Assembly: GCF_000835495.1 (NCBI RefSeq)
Contig: NW_015622542.1
Location: 4,734,485-4,798,484, forward strand
Source: Cladophialophora immunda
Lineage: Eukaryota; Ascomycota; Eurotiomycetes; Chaetothyriales; Herpotrichiellaceae
DNA length: 64,000 nucleotides
Direction: 5' to 3'
Part shown: positions 10,783-23,194 of the stretch, piece after piece
Layout of the letters: every line of letters begins with the position of its first letter
Numbering within the stretch: the first letter of the stretch is position 1
Position numbers and translations under genes: made by a program
The notes under the pieces: model-generated
What the model was told of the DNA's origin: nothing
The model's database searches: none
What the model saw: only the letters and a program-made list of their open reading frames with translations

Positions 10783-11426
10783 ATGGCAACAATCTCACAC
10801 GTAGAAGACGGAAAAGTCGAAATCTCGACGGCCAGGCTCCTTCTGCGAGGTGCAAGAGCAACCACCGCTGACGAAGCAGCCCTGTACGAGGCATTTTCGG
10901 ATCCCGAGGTGATGAAGTACATGTAAGTTGTGTCACTACTGTCCGGTGTGGTCACAAATTTCCCTGGAACGTTCTCGCATAACAATCTTTGTGAAGGGGC
11001 TCGATACCACACACCTGCCTTACTTCCACAGCAAGATGGCTTTCAACCATGCTCGGCTCTCCGCATAACGGCGTCACGGACTTCATCATCACACTCACGA
11101 CCCCGGCTGCAGGTTGTCCTGTGGCCGTCGGCAAGATCGGCGTTTGGAAAGACCAGGAGATCGGATTCTTCCTGGCTCGCAAATACTGGGGTAGAGGCAT
11201 CGCGCAAGAAGCACTTAATGCCGTGATCCCGTACTTCTTCGGCGAGGTAGAAATGAGCGAGATCACGGCAGATGTAGATCCAGACAACGAGTCGTGCATT
11301 GGGTTATTGAAAAAGGCCGGGTTTGTGGTGAAAGGATTCGAGGAGAGAACATACAAGGTGGGGGAGAAGTGGTGTGACAGTCTGTACATGATGTTAGAGA
11401 AGAAGGCATGGCAAGAAAAAGGCTGA
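10783..11426 (+). CDS. GNAT-family N-acetyltransferase (RimJ/RimL-like)
   Basis: Predicted acetyl-CoA-dependent N-acetyltransferase; the acceptor substrate is unknown. Two exons are inferred: 10783-10922 and 10997-11426, with a 74-bp intron (GTAAGT...GAAG), giving 189 aa. The join gives EVMKYMGSIPHTCLTSTARW, which fits the RimJ/RimL-like layout. The fold is visible as STARLLLRGARATTADEAAL (beta1/alpha1), TDFIITL, VGKIGVWKDQEIGFFLARKY (beta4), then WGRGIAQEALNAVIPYFF, which occupies the acetyl-CoA pyrophosphate-loop position, and ITADVDPDNESCIGLLKKAG (beta5/alpha4). Reading only the open frame from 11049 would lose the N-terminal third. Confidence 0.88.
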
Positions 11427-12374
11427 TCCAGTAGCCCTCGTCGATTATGCCGTCGACAATCCAATTACGCATGGATGGCTCTCTGCACCATTTCTTCAAC
11501 AGAGAGGGGAATGTCTTGGATCTGATCTCCGTGCGTCTTGAGGCTGAAGCAGAACATTGGGATCCGTCAAACCTCAGGCAGTGTTTGCAATATCTTTGCT
11601 TGCTCTAAGTTCTGCCAGTCCGACCTAAGAATGATGAGTGTGACGATGCCATAAAATCATTCTTTTTTCAATCCGCCGGATTCTGACGAGTGTTTTTAAG
11701 GGTGGTCGGTGGAGACGATGCCCGGCACTGACCGTGGGACAAATATGCTCTCAAAGTTGTGCAGGCCTGCATCGCGATTCATTGCAATCTCAAGAGAAGC
11801 ATGCAGCCACCCCTGTACGGGCCAGAAGGACAATGTTAGGATGATATTCCTAAGAGATGGATTTGAAGCACCAGCCAGTCTCAAACTGTGTCCGTTCGTT
11901 TTCCACACCCCCGTTTCATACCCCCGTAGGCACGAGAGAGATGGTCGTTCGCTCACTACATTGTCAACGTTCCTCGTAGTGGTTCGAATGGCTGCATCAG
12001 CATTCAAAATCACGTATTGAGAAAGCTCACCTCGCGCTCTCAATCTGACATAGTGCCATGGCGACGACATCGTCTTTCGAGGCGCGATGAAGACCGCGGA
12101 GGAAGCAGCAACTGTCCATGAAGGCAACGTGAGATTGCCTGAGGTGCATGGTGGTCCGAATGCGCATAATCTGACCCTAAATTACCTGCCGTCTTATTGG
12201 CCACATCGCCAGACTGCGCTTTTGTATCATCCCCGCAGCCGTACCGCATCTTCGAAGCTCAAAGCTCATTTTCCAGCACTGCACGACGACATTGAACTTC
12301 TTTCCCCAGCTTGAAAACCACCAGCCTCAGCACCTCGACTTCGTTGCGCTCGATCTTCCTCCACGAAGGGCAAG
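11427..12374. other. Intergenic interval, 0.95 kb
   Basis: No supported gene. A 143-codon minus-strand frame (11696-12127) resembles nothing I know and is treated as chance. The interval probably holds the 3' end of the acetyltransferase transcript and the QCR10 promoter. Confidence 0.5.
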
Positions 12375-12765
12375 ATGCCTTCCTACGAACACTTTCAAAG
12401 CTCCGGCCGGACGCCTCTGCGTGTCTACAACAAGCAGCCAACATACGAGACCTACGTTTCACCCTATGGACCAAAGTACGTTCATTTCGCCCTCTGCTCT
12501 ACTCCCCCTTGGCGATGCTTCTCGCTGGTCCGGAGCTAAATTGGATGCTTGCAGAACTAAACACGTCCCCAATTTCATGGGCCTGAGCATGGGCAAAGCC
12601 CTCCGTTTCGGCTATATCGCTTCGGGTTTCGGCGTTGCGGCAGGTGTCTTTGCAGTCTTTTTCTTCGGCGAAGTTCCCCGCGTGAGGCAAGATATTCTGT
12701 CCAAGCTTCCCGTCATCGGCAACTACTGGATCAGGGAGGTGCCGCCGGAGGATAACCCCTTCTAG
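12375..12765 (+). CDS. QCR10: Cytochrome bc1 complex subunit 10 (QCR10 type)
   Basis: Small accessory subunit of ubiquinol-cytochrome c reductase (complex III) in the mitochondrial inner membrane. Two exons are inferred: 12375-12475 and 12555-12765, with a 79-bp intron (GTACGT...GCAG), giving 103 aa. The core reads HVPNFMGLSMGKALRFGYIA, then one transmembrane helix SGFGVAAGVFAVFFFGEV, then PRVRQDILSKLPVIGNYW and the end PPEDNPF, a pattern typical of fungal QCR10. It is convergent with the complex I subunit gene about 360 bp away. The first exon start (MPSYEHFQSSG) is less conserved, so the N-terminus is less certain. Confidence 0.82.
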
Positions 12766-13124
12766 GGGATTTATGCTGTGAAGGAGTGGGGAGCTTGGGA
12801 ACAAGGAGTTGCAGCAGAGAGAGGAGGTGGGCTAAAGATATGGCGAGAGCAATTGGGGATGATTGTACATATTAGATTGCAGAGGGACGGTTGCATGCAG
12901 CGACTGGACGGAACGTCTAGGTTAAAGAACGCCCGTCCGGGGGAGGGAAGACCCATCAAGACCATGCGATAAAATCAATGAAAGGCTTTGTTTTCACGGC
13001 TTGCATCAACCACTATCAGATGTGGAATGACAGTATATCAATGCTGTAAATTCCGTTTCCGTTTCCGTTTTCCGGATTGTATGTACAACTTCGGAGACCC
13101 TCAAGTAATATGCGATGAGAGACA

Positions 13125-13963
13125 CTAGGTTCTTTCGCCGCGTTCAAAGTACACCCATTGACCTGTGGGGGTCTTTTCTTCCAGATCTTCCCATCTAAAA
13201 GTTGTTAGCAAGTACAAGACGGGAAAACGGGAGTGATAGAGACGCTAGGGAAGACGTACACTTGATGTCGCAGCATCTCATCCACCAGTTCCAGCTCTCC
13301 TTCGGCAACCTGGATGACTTCTTCAATCAAGCCAGCACCAATCTTTTGCTCGATCCCCTCGATCCTACATTCGATTAGCAACGGCATACCAGGCTCGAGC
13401 TTGGAAACGGAAACGTACTGCTCTCTCGTCAACGGTGGTTCCACCTCCAGATCCTCTACGGTCGGCGGAATCCCTTCCTTGTCCTCGAGATCCTTTTCTC
13501 GCACTTCATCACTGACGGCTCTCGCTTTCGTCTCTGCCTGGGCCATCGTGTTTGGTCCCTCATATTTCGCATCCCGTCTCGTGATCTTGCCATCCCAATT
13601 GTCCACTGGTTCCACATGCAGCTTCTCGCTACCAAATGAGCCATCTTCGTTCAAGAATTTGCTGAAAGCTTTCGGACTAGCTTCGATCTGCTTGCGCACC
13701 CGTTCCAGCCATTGTTCGTGTCCTTCTGGCTTTACTGCCTCGATGATCTCCAGGCGCTGTTTTGTGAGAGCCTCGGTGGATTGCCGGTAAACGGAGCTTT
13801 TGGGCAGTTGGGCGAGCTTATTGAGGGTTTGCCGGTAGGTGTAGATGAGGGCAGGACGAGGGGACGGGTGTGTTGTGAGACCAGTGAGGCCTGTGGGGGA
13901 ATTGGCTTCGAGGTATTTCGAGGCTGATCTGACAGTCGCGAAAAGCCGCGACGTCGCTCGCAT
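13125..13963 (-). CDS. NADH:ubiquinone oxidoreductase 29.9-kDa subunit (NDUFA5 type)
   Basis: Accessory subunit of the peripheral arm of mitochondrial complex I. Two exons are inferred: 13963-13260 and 13194-13125, giving 257 aa. The 65-bp intron starts at GTACGT, and the join gives HQVWEDLEEKTPTGQWVYFE, which matches the family; an alternative donor two bases upstream would break the frame. Recognisable parts are the N-terminal RLFATVRSASKYLEANSPTG, LTGLTTHPSPRPALIYTYRQ, and LPKSSVYRQSTEALTKQRLE of the NDUFA5 domain. The longer fungal C-terminal extension follows. The first 20 residues are Arg/Ser/Ala-rich, as in a mitochondrial targeting region. It is divergent from the histidine kinase gene. 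Confidence 0.92.
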
Positions 13964-14677
13964 CGTGAAAGAGAGGAGAAGGGGTAGCTATGCGAAGAAG
14001 AATAGTTGCTTCACGATGTCGCCCAACGTGGCTGTTTCGCTGCGAATGTATTGAGCTTAAAGCTTCGATTGTTCATTGACGTCGAGAAGCGTTCGCACGC
14101 GTAGCAGCTCGTGGTTCAGTGCCTATCCGTAGCTGGGCTTACGGTGGACTGCTGGTGAAACTGATGCAAACTATCACAGCGCCCTCGGATTTTGTTGCCG
14201 GAAGTTGCGGGCTTGTGGCCCCCCTAGCTTCGATCTGCGGTGCACAACCATGCCCGCCACAATCGATCCACATACATCAGGTACGCTATGTGACTTGAGC
14301 GGGATCCTAAGCATCTTGGGCGTTCCAGACCCGGGACAGAGTTCTCTCATGGCCCTTGTAACGGGCTCACCCTGCGCTCTCCTGCGCTGCGTTGGTAGCG
14401 AGGAACATTGCTCAATGTTTTGTCACTGCGCTTTTCTTTCAAGTGGGGCGGCCTACTTGGTTCTCGAACCCGCTGCACTGCAAGACTTAGAGTATTGACC
14501 GTTCTTATCTCACTTCCACGTTGCTCGATCTCTGTTGCCTGCGCTGTACGCTCCCTTTCCTGCGCCTTCCGCTATGGTGACGAGTTGTCTGCCGGCTCTC
14601 CTCGGGAGAGAGACTTGAATCTGTGAGGAGCATCAGGAACCCGAGAACAGGAGGACCTCTCATACACGCGGCGCGCC
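13964..14677. other. Divergent intergenic region, complex I subunit / histidine kinase
   Basis: 714 bp between the two divergent start codons. No third gene is supported, and I see no clear binding-site cluster. The two short plus-strand frames in it have no family resemblance. Confidence 0.5.
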
Positions 14678-17600
14678 ATGGTGGTCACGGCAGAAGGCGG
14701 TGCGGCTTTCGCCCAACCGACAGACGGTCAGATGGACGACGCACGGAGGGCTCGAGAGTTCTACCACTACTTTCAACCAGACAATCTCTTCCATCCTCAC
14801 CTCCGCCGTCGCCCCTCGGTTCTCCATGTCGCCAGCGATGAGGTCCCTAATCTATGCAAGGCGCTCTCTCCCCTGTGCCAATTGACAGCGCTTCGCTTGA
14901 AAGTCCGGAAAGCAATGATCAATGTCATGGATCGCGACGTCATGTATTCCCTGAGTGAAGCCACCAAAATCTCCACAGATGAGGGCGAAGAGATCTATGA
15001 ATTTGTTGAAGATCCTATACTCTTGGACTGCAGCTCAGTACCGCTCAAGGGTAGAATTTGTGATATGACCGTCCGGCTCGACAATAAAGACCAAAACGAT
15101 GTACCGAAGTTCGTGATCAACGACCTTGCCAAATCCCAGTTCGCCCATATGGAAATCATCTCGGGGCCCCCATACTACAGATTTTATGCAGGCGTGCCGG
15201 TCACAACAAGAGACGGGGTCAATATTGGCAGTCTCGCTGTTGTAAGCCTCTCCTCCCTTTCTTTGAGTTCATGTTGTTTAGCTTTCGGCAAAGGCTACAA
15301 GACCTGTGATTGCTCTCTCGGATTCATCTGGAACCACGAAGCTAACGCCATGCAATGTAAAGATGGACACCCAACCTCGCCCAAACGGGTTGACCCCTGC
15401 CGAGGAGTCGTACCTTGCGTCGACCGCGCAACAGATAATGGTCTTTCTGGAGACCAACCGACAAGCGATAGAAGGACGCCAGTCTCGCCGAATGGCTGAA
15501 GGTCTTGAAGCCTTTATTGCCGGTCGCAAAAGTATCCACGGCGAGAAAGCAGGATTCCTCCACAGTCCTCTTTTCAAGAAGAGGTCGAAGTTTGCTTATG
15601 GCCTGTCAGTGCCTCTGGAAAATGACCCATCTCCACTACTAAAATCGCCCGGTCAGGCTGAGTCCAGCTCTCGAAATCAGACCACCGTCGCTCTCGAACA
15701 CGCCGAAGATCTCAGCACATCGGATTCCTCAGATGCGGATGACTTGAATGGCAACTCCGAAACCGACGGTGAGTCAAGGACACACACGAAAACCTTTGCA
15801 AGAGCTGCGAATCTGCTGCGAGAATGCCTAGGAGATCTGGGTGAAGAGGGCGCTGTCGCATTTGTGACCGTGGGTGCTCGCTTGCGTAACCCAAATAAAA
15901 AGAATGGTAATACTCATGGCCAGGCTATGGGGACAGTCAAGGGAGAGGCTCAGTCGTCGACAAAGTCCTCGTTTATCGCATACTCAACGCTTTCCAATCC
16001 AGTCATACCGGAAAAGGGGTTGGATGAGAGGGTGAACGGTCTAGATGGGGATTTGCTGCAGGATCTTATCAAACGATATCCCGGTGGTCGCTTATTCACT
16101 CTAGAATGGAACGCATCATCCTCGTCTGAAGATGATATAGAGTCGTCGGGCAGACTCAGGAGCCCCCCAAATCAGTCGCGCATGCACAGTCATCGGAAAC
16201 AGCTGGAAGTGAGGGCTATCCGCACCGCCTTTCCTTGCGCGGGACAAGTCCTCTTCACGCCTCTGTGGGATGCCACAACTGGATCGTTTGCATATGGTTG
16301 CTTCGTCGCGACAGCTTTGGAGACACGATCCTTCAACCCCTCCATTGAATTGCCCTTTCTCAACTCTTTCTGCAGTACACTGATGGGCGAGTGCTCGCGG
16401 TTGGACACAATGATTGCCGATAGGCAAAAATCCGACTTCGTCGGCACGATATCTCACGAAATGCGGAGCCCATTACATGGGTTGCTTGCCAGTGTCGAGT
16501 TCCTTGCTGAGACAGATCTCTCCGGATTTCAGAGATCTCTTATTTCTACCATTGATTCCTGTGGGCGAACGCTTCTGGATACCATCAACCACGTCCTGGA
16601 TTTCTCGAAAATCAACTCGTTTCAAAAGCACTGGCAAGCTTCGAATAAGAAACATTCGCACGGATCACGTCGCCATAACTTTTTAGGCCCTGATAATTCT
16701 TCCAAGTCTATATCCCACGGCGCTCCTGCACTGCTGCAACTACTTGGCGTTATAGACGTGTCGGCCGTGTTGGAGGAAGTCGTCGATGGTTTGGTTCTTG
16801 GTTATACATACACATCTGGATTGGACCTAACGGATATGCCACGAGATGCATCAGGTCGAGCAAGGAGAGGACGGTCCGAAAACCACTGTGTCGACCCTGT
16901 GAAGATCACATTGGACGTGCAGAAAGCCGATTGGACGTTCTTAACCCAGCCAGGGGCAGTCCGCCGCATCATCATGAATCTCACCGGAAACGCCATCAAA
17001 TATACAAGCCGGGGGACGATCAAGGTGCGACTCCAACTGCAGACTTCCCAACAGGAAAAGGGCAACGACGTGATGGTGTTGACGGTGGCGGATACTGGAA
17101 AGGGTATCTCGCAGGAGTTCTTATCTACCAAGCTCTTTGTACCATTTGCGCAAGAAAATGCACTGGCCCCAGGAACTGGGCTTGGGTTGAGCATTGTCCG
17201 CAGCATCATCCTGATGCTGGGCGGTTCGATTGACGTGAAAAGCAAATTAAACGAAGGGACAACGGTGGAAGTTGTACTACCCATCAAGAGACCTTTGCCG
17301 GGGCAGACTTCCACGCAGACCACTCCTTACTCTGACGGTGCCAGCGGCCTGAATTCTACTGGCAGCTCCAATGCCGACAATTCTATTTCTCTGTTGAGAG
17401 ATGAATGGTCGGAAGCGGCGGTAACGTTCTGGCAGTCGGAACTGGAGCCAGACGGCGACCTCCCACGCATCGTTGAGTCGTATGTGCAGGACTGGTACAA
17501 TCTTCCATTCCTGGACCAGCAACTTTGTGATAGCTGCGCCGTTGTTATTGCAGAGGAGGAGAACTTGGAACTTTTGCTCAACAGGTTGGTGGCGACGCCT

Positions 17601-18614
17601 GGGCGACGTCCAGCATTGGTGGTAATGTGCTCGGTTCTGTCCAGGCACAGCGTGGCACTGGTACAGTCACTGGAAGAACGCATTTGCAGTGCTGTGGAAT
17701 TTGTTTCAGAGCCTTGTGGTCCTCACAAACTGGCTCGCAGCATACGGCTGGCTCTCGAAAAGCAAGCGGCTGTGCGGTCACGATTCTCGCTGGCGGTCAA
17801 TCAACAAGTCGTACTTCCGAACGTTGATCTTGCAAGCATGACTCCTGGTACAACGGAAACAGAGTCGGTGGTGGAAGACTTGGCTGAGATGGACCTCAAC
17901 TCGCCTGGTGAGACTGATAACGCCAAGATGGTCCAGGCAACCGAGACTTTCGCTGCGTCCCAAGCGAGCCACAATGCGCAGATGGCGATCCATGATCCCA
18001 TAACCGCTCTGCGGACGCCGAGAAATCATGTCAGCGAAGGAGAATCCTTCCCCTTCCCTTCGCACAGTCAAGAGAGCTCGAGGATGCGTCGCGAGAGCGA
18101 TCGATGGTCCATTCACATGAGCCCAAGCAACCCAGCCTCGCCCTATGAAGCACCAAATATTCGCTCAAGGGCTCCCTCTCTACCACAGCCAGCCACTGGC
18201 AGAGTAGATCCGCATATTCTCCTGGTGGACGATAATAAAATCAATCTGAAACTGCTCGAAACGTTCTTGAAGACAAAGAGAAAATACGGCCGAATCAAAC
18301 AAGCAGAGGATGGTCAGCAGGCCGTTGACGCCGTCCAAGCGGCCAAGGAGCCTTTCGACATTATCTTTATGGATATTTCGATGCCAGTGCTGGACGGATT
18401 TGAGGCCACCCGTGCCATTCGTCAGTTCGAAGACCTCCGCGGCTGTAAACCTGGTGCCATGATCATCGCCTTGACTGGATTGGCTAGTGCGAGAGACCAA
18501 AGTGAGGTTTTCAGCAGCGGATGCGACATATATATGACGAAGCCTGTGAGCTTCAAAGAGGTCGGTAAACTTCTGAACAACTGGGAGGCCCATAAAAATA
18601 TCGACTCAACTTGA
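14678..18614 (+). CDS. GAF-domain hybrid histidine kinase
   Basis: Sensor kinase of a two-component phosphorelay that autophosphorylates and passes phosphate through its own receiver, probably to a Ypd1-like carrier. Two exons are inferred: 14678-15241 and 15363-18614, giving 1271 aa. The 121-bp intron joins NIGSLAV to MDTQPRPNGLT within the GAF domain (about 60-235). Further on are HisKA with DFVGTISHEMRSPLHGLL (phospho-His about 553), the ATPase domain with N-box IIMNLTGNAIKY (about 725), G1 VADTGKGIS and G2 GTGLGLSIV. The C-terminal receiver (about 1138-1265) has ILLVDDNKIN, the phosphoacceptor Asp in FMDISMPVLDG (about 1192) and the Lys in YMTKPVSF. All catalytic residues looked for are present. 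There is no transmembrane segment, so it should be cytosolic. The fungal kinase group and the signal sensed cannot be assigned. Confidence 0.93.
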
Positions 18615-19636
18615 GGCGTATGATTTTCCAGCATGGGCCTTCTCTTCTTGGTGAGAGACGCCAGATGCGTCCCGGGACTTTCGCCTTCCTCCAGGTGGTG
18701 GAAGGGGCCTCAACCTCTTCACCCCCTGAGTCTTTTCAGGCGTTCTCAGCTCCACAGGTCCAGCCGCCAGATGTGACTGCCCTTGCCTCAACGCAGATCA
18801 AGCTGATGATGCTGGAGGCGGGTGTCACAACGCAGAATAGGTGCCGAAAAAGAAAAATGAGCGTGAAGTCCCAACAGCCTTTTTCCATCTGGGGCAGTGT
18901 TCGTCGCTGCAACTAGGCGACAGAGATACTTCTGCTACAAGCAGTTGTCATGTGAGGGATATTCAATGAGCCATTGTATGCGCCACTGTATCGCCCGGAC
19001 CCAGTGGATTTAATGCCAAGGTGATGGTGCCATCTTGTGCGAACAGACAAACAGAAATTCGTGGTGGATGCGAGCATCGACGGGATCGTGGCCTTCGAAC
19101 GAGGCTTCAAAGCTATGGGAACTGCAGGCAGACGATTCTCGCAACAGTTGGCTGCATCACTAACCCCCCAAGTGGCTGTCCAAAGCTGCCATAGTGCAAT
19201 CAAATCCATGATGTCCTACTTTCTCCACATTCTCTGCTTTCAGCATGTATTGCTGGAATGGCTCTGCGCCCGATCCTATATCCGCATGTTGACTGGTGCA
19301 TTCCATCTACAGTGCACATCTTTGCCATCACGGTTTTTTTTTTATGTATATCTATGTATTGTGGTGAAACCCCACTCGCTCAAGGCAAAACGAATGCAGG
19401 ATGTACCAGGGATGGCAACAGTACGTGCGCCCAGGCAACGGACAAGCGCAGATCCGAGTTGATCGATTGACCCTAGCCTCTAAGGGAAGAGAAACGAACA
19501 GTTGATACACATTGCTCGTACAAGTAAAACTACAAGTAACCCTCCCACGTCTATGTAGCTCTCACGCAGACCGTTCTCATAATCAGGGGCACACCCAGGC
19601 ATGTTGTACTATAGCAACTTTTCACTCCTTTTGTTT
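18615..19636. other. Convergent intergenic region, 1.0 kb
   Basis: It lies between the stops of the kinase and the MFS transporter. No gene is supported; it should hold both 3' UTRs. A T-run occurs near 19334-19342. Confidence 0.5.
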
Positions 19637-21295
19637 TCAAGAGGTCGCAAAGTTCAGCCCGCCAGCCACCATCCTCAACCTCTTGCCAAAGAACTGCAGG
19701 AAGACAATCAAGCAAAAGGCAAATGCGCAGATGGCGGCCTGGATGCCGAAGCTGACTTTGGTGCCCTGCGCGTTCGCCCAGGTGACCTGGAAATAGCTGA
19801 TGATGAAGCCGCCGGTGGTGCGGCAGAAGTTGACCCACGAGGCGGTCTCGCCCGAGGCCTCGGGGTAGCTGTCCAGGTTGTAGGCGTTCAGGCCGACGGT
19901 GGTGACCATGATGCCGAAGACGTAGAGGCCCCAGAAGACCGAGGTCACCATGTAGTGGTAGCCGTCTTCGAGGGCGAAGCCCAGCCCCACGAGGCCGGCG
20001 AGCATGAAGGGCGTGGACACCCACATGGCGCGCAGGCGCACCTCGGGCTCGAAGTGGCCCTTGTGCTTGCGGATGTAGCTTGTGGCGATGAAGTCGTGCA
20101 GCCAGTGGCCCGTGACCTCGCCTATGAGGGCGGCGACGATGGGAGTGAAGTAGAAGTATCCAATCTGTTTGGGGCCGAAGTTGTAGAGCGGCGTGAGGAA
20201 GATGGAGAGGGTGGTGTTGATGCCAACGACCCAGGCGAAGGTGAGGAGATAGTAGAAGCATGAGATGAAGACGGTGGGCTTCAAGATGACTTTGACGGGT
20301 CGCATGAGTGCTTGAGAGAGCGTGTTGCGCACATGGCGGGATTTCCATTGCGAAATGCCTAGGAGGCGAGAGACGTGGCTGCCTCGAGGTGGTTGGGAGT
20401 CCTGGGGAATTCGGCGATCATAGTAGGTTTCCTCAACGAACAAGATGATCAGGACAAGACAGAGGGAGGTCTGGTGGTGTTGTAAGATGTCAGTGCTGGG
20501 CAGGTCTCTGGTAGATGCGATCTTACCTCCGCAACGTACACCCAGAAAGGGACTTGCCAGGGCTGGGTGCTGATAATGAAAGCGGCAAACAATGGGCCGA
20601 AATATCTATGGCGACCTGTCAGTCTCTCGACAAAGTTGACTTGAAACTAGCACAGGGACTTACGGGGACAAAATGATAAACGCCGCCCAGATATTGATTT
20701 TCCTCGCTCTTTCGTGGAAAAAGAACATGTCATAGATGAACATGAGGCCGCCGCCTTGGGCAACAGTGCTGAAGAAGCCATTCAGGATTCGCGCGGCCAT
20801 GAAGGACTCGAATGATTTTGCAGCTGCACACCATATCGCTGTCGCTGTGGCGAGCACCATAAAGTAGAACAGCACAGGAAGCCGACCGAAGTAGGCTGAC
20901 AGCGCCACGACGACAACACCCCCAGCACCCAACATGAAGACGTTGCCGACTTGAGAATGATTGACGTGGTCGGGGGTCATGTTCCAAATTGCGGCTTGCG
21001 GAAGCAACGTAACTGCTCCTGTCGCACTGCCATAGTCTGGCAGGAATGCTGTCATGGAGATGATGATCAAGATGATGTGCTTTTTGAAGCGGCTCCAGTT
21101 GAGAGGGTCGTTAGGGTCGGCGGAGGGCTGAGGCAAGAGGATCGTATGGCCATCGCGGGCTCGTTTGAGGTTTGCGTGCTCAGGATCGCTGGCGTCGATA
21201 ACATAGCCTTCTGCGTTCTTGAACTCGTGCAGCTCCGTGACGTTCTCAACAGCTGTAGGCTGGCCAATTTCCTTGTCTTCCGCCATGACTGTCAT
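19637..21295 (-). CDS. Major facilitator superfamily transporter (DHA1-like)
   Basis: Plasma-membrane transporter of unknown substrate. Three exons are inferred: 21295-20664, 20605-20527 and 20470-19637, giving 514 aa; the introns are 59 and 56 bp. The start MTVMAEDKEIG is preferred, though the frame is open to 21418. The pre-TM1 motif SADPNDPLNWSRFKKHIILI is the usual fungal DHA1 signature. A typical first half follows (FLPDYGSATGAVTLLPQ, AYFGRLPVLFYFMVLATAT, AARILNGFFSTVAQGGGLMF), then a loop and a second half with KPTVFISCFYYLLTFAWVVG and VFWGLYVFGIMVTTVGLNAY. About 12 helices can be drawn. The third exon is markedly richer in GC at third positions than the first. Its promoter faces that of the amidohydrolase gene 1.9 kb away. 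Confidence 0.88.
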
Positions 21296-23194
21296 TGCGA
21301 CGAACAAGGGAAGAACTATATTGGTATTGCAAAGCACCTGAATGTGTTTTCTTCCACGCCGAATACCTCCAGGAAGCTGGGGAGGAAGAGAGTCAACTCC
21401 ATCTGGGGAAGCGGACACTTTTTATCAAGAAGGAGAAGCATACTCTCGGGTGGACTCGTGGCCGTTTCTCCAGGCCAGAGCACGACCCGCATATCGTCCA
21501 TGAAGATGTCCAGACCCGATATGGAGAAAACACTGTGGAGAAGCCATCAAGAATGCCCCGGATAGACGATCATGGGAGTATGTGCGGAATATACCCCACA
21601 TTGCCCCCATTACTTTTCCGGGGCTGCGAGTAGGAGAAGCATTGCCCAAGACTGGGCCTTGTCGCCCTCGCTTAGCCCTGAAAGGGTGATTCCAATGGAA
21701 AGACGACATCGGCAATGGGAAGTATGCGAGCCTGGCCAGCATCCGAACCATAACGATGTGAGTTGATTCGTCTCCATTAGACATGTATGACGAAGCACCA
21801 AGGTTTTCTCTCGAGCTTTGTCGTTCCAGTCCGAAAGACCCCATCTCGATACCCGTCATTTCTGATGAATTGACTCGAGGGAAAGTTCTTCCCGTTGGCC
21901 TCCTCGATGGCTTATTCAGATCGTAAGCGAGAACTGCTATTAGGAAAGGGCAGCGACATTCTGATTGGGCTAGTCGACGACAATTTGAACCCGACGCATC
22001 AATGGTGATCGTGATCGTGCAAAGCATTCGGCCGAAGGAGGCTGTCTAGTTCGGGAGTCGAATATGCCGTCCCTCGGAGGGTATCCCAACTTCCTAAGAC
22101 GAAGCCGTCTCGCGAACGGACTGATGATTCACGGTAACCGCCTGTTGCTCCAATGTACCCTCTTCGCCGCGGAGTATTCAAAAGACTAGGAGGCCGGATG
22201 CCAGTACCTCTTGGCCCGGAAGACGAGCCAGTCGGCTGCAGAATGAAACCTCAGTGAGAAGAAAACCTAACCTCCGTAATGTTGGCAGTCTAATCCTTTA
22301 CGCATCGACAAATTGGATTAATCCGGCCCAAGTCTCGATTGCTCTGATGAAAAGCCTCGATCCAGGAGATTAAGAGGTTGCGACCTTAACACTCGACGCT
22401 CCAGTTGTCTTCGAACCTTGGTCCGAGGTGTCCAATCTCGATTGTGAAGGGCGAGACAAGCCATCCCGTGGAGCGCGTGCACCCGGTAAGCTGCGTGAAA
22501 AACCAAAATGTTTATTGATCGCCTGACCTGTGGCACAATAGCCATATCCATGAATCCTGATCCAGAGATGTGTTCACCTCCAACTTTGCGTCGAGGGCCC
22601 TTTGGGTTGTTAAACGTTGTCGCTTTCGATGCAGTAGCACAATCTCTGACAGATTTCTCTCCAATGACTACCATACTTCTCTTCTTCCTCCTTGGAACCG
22701 AATGCATGTGCTTTGCGTTCAAAAAGGATATCGGCTTTATTCCCAGACATGGGTCGGTAGCGGAAAGGAGTCAATGCAGAGTCGGCCAGTGATAGGCTCA
22801 TATTGGAAAATGGAAACTGCGTGTTGGGAGCTGGTATCAATGCTGTACGAAATTGACTGCGAGGCCCCTGCCCTCAGGCGACGCAGAGACGCAGAAAGCG
22901 GACCAGACACGGTTCTGCATACAAGATGTATATTTCGTACGGTCTTTGTGCACTTTCACCTCCATGATCTTTTTTATTTGAAAGCTGTAGGTACACGAGA
23001 GAAGCTTGAACAGGGAGAGGATACTGTACAAGCGGCAATGGGTTAAGTAGAGGCGCAAGATGTAGTGAGCGGTCCAGGAGCGAGAAGGAGAGAAAGCAGT
23101 TGTGAGGGAAGAAGTGTATGTGCTCAGTACTGAGATGTTTTCCCGCTCCGCGCCATCTCGGTCTCGGTGAAATGAGCCTCCGAAAGATATCAAC
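21296..23194. other. Divergent intergenic region, 1.9 kb
   Basis: It lies between the MFS transporter and amidohydrolase starts. Overlapping frames of up to 200 codons exist on both strands (for example 22570-23046 plus and 21425-22027 minus), but none resembles a known protein and none shows a convincing intron pattern. I annotate no gene here. Confidence 0.45.

Noticed and set aside
11696..12127. 143-codon minus-strand frame upstream of QCR10
   Set aside because: No recognisable motif, and overlapping open frames lie on the other strand.
14450..14480. Palindromic GGTTCTCGAACC resembling a tRNA T arm
   Set aside because: The reverse strand gives no cloverleaf; it is a short chance palindrome.
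19551..20348. 265-codon minus frame and 220-codon plus frame over the last MFS exon
   Set aside because: Both are shadows of the GC3-rich MFS exon; the MFS frame has the helices and motifs.
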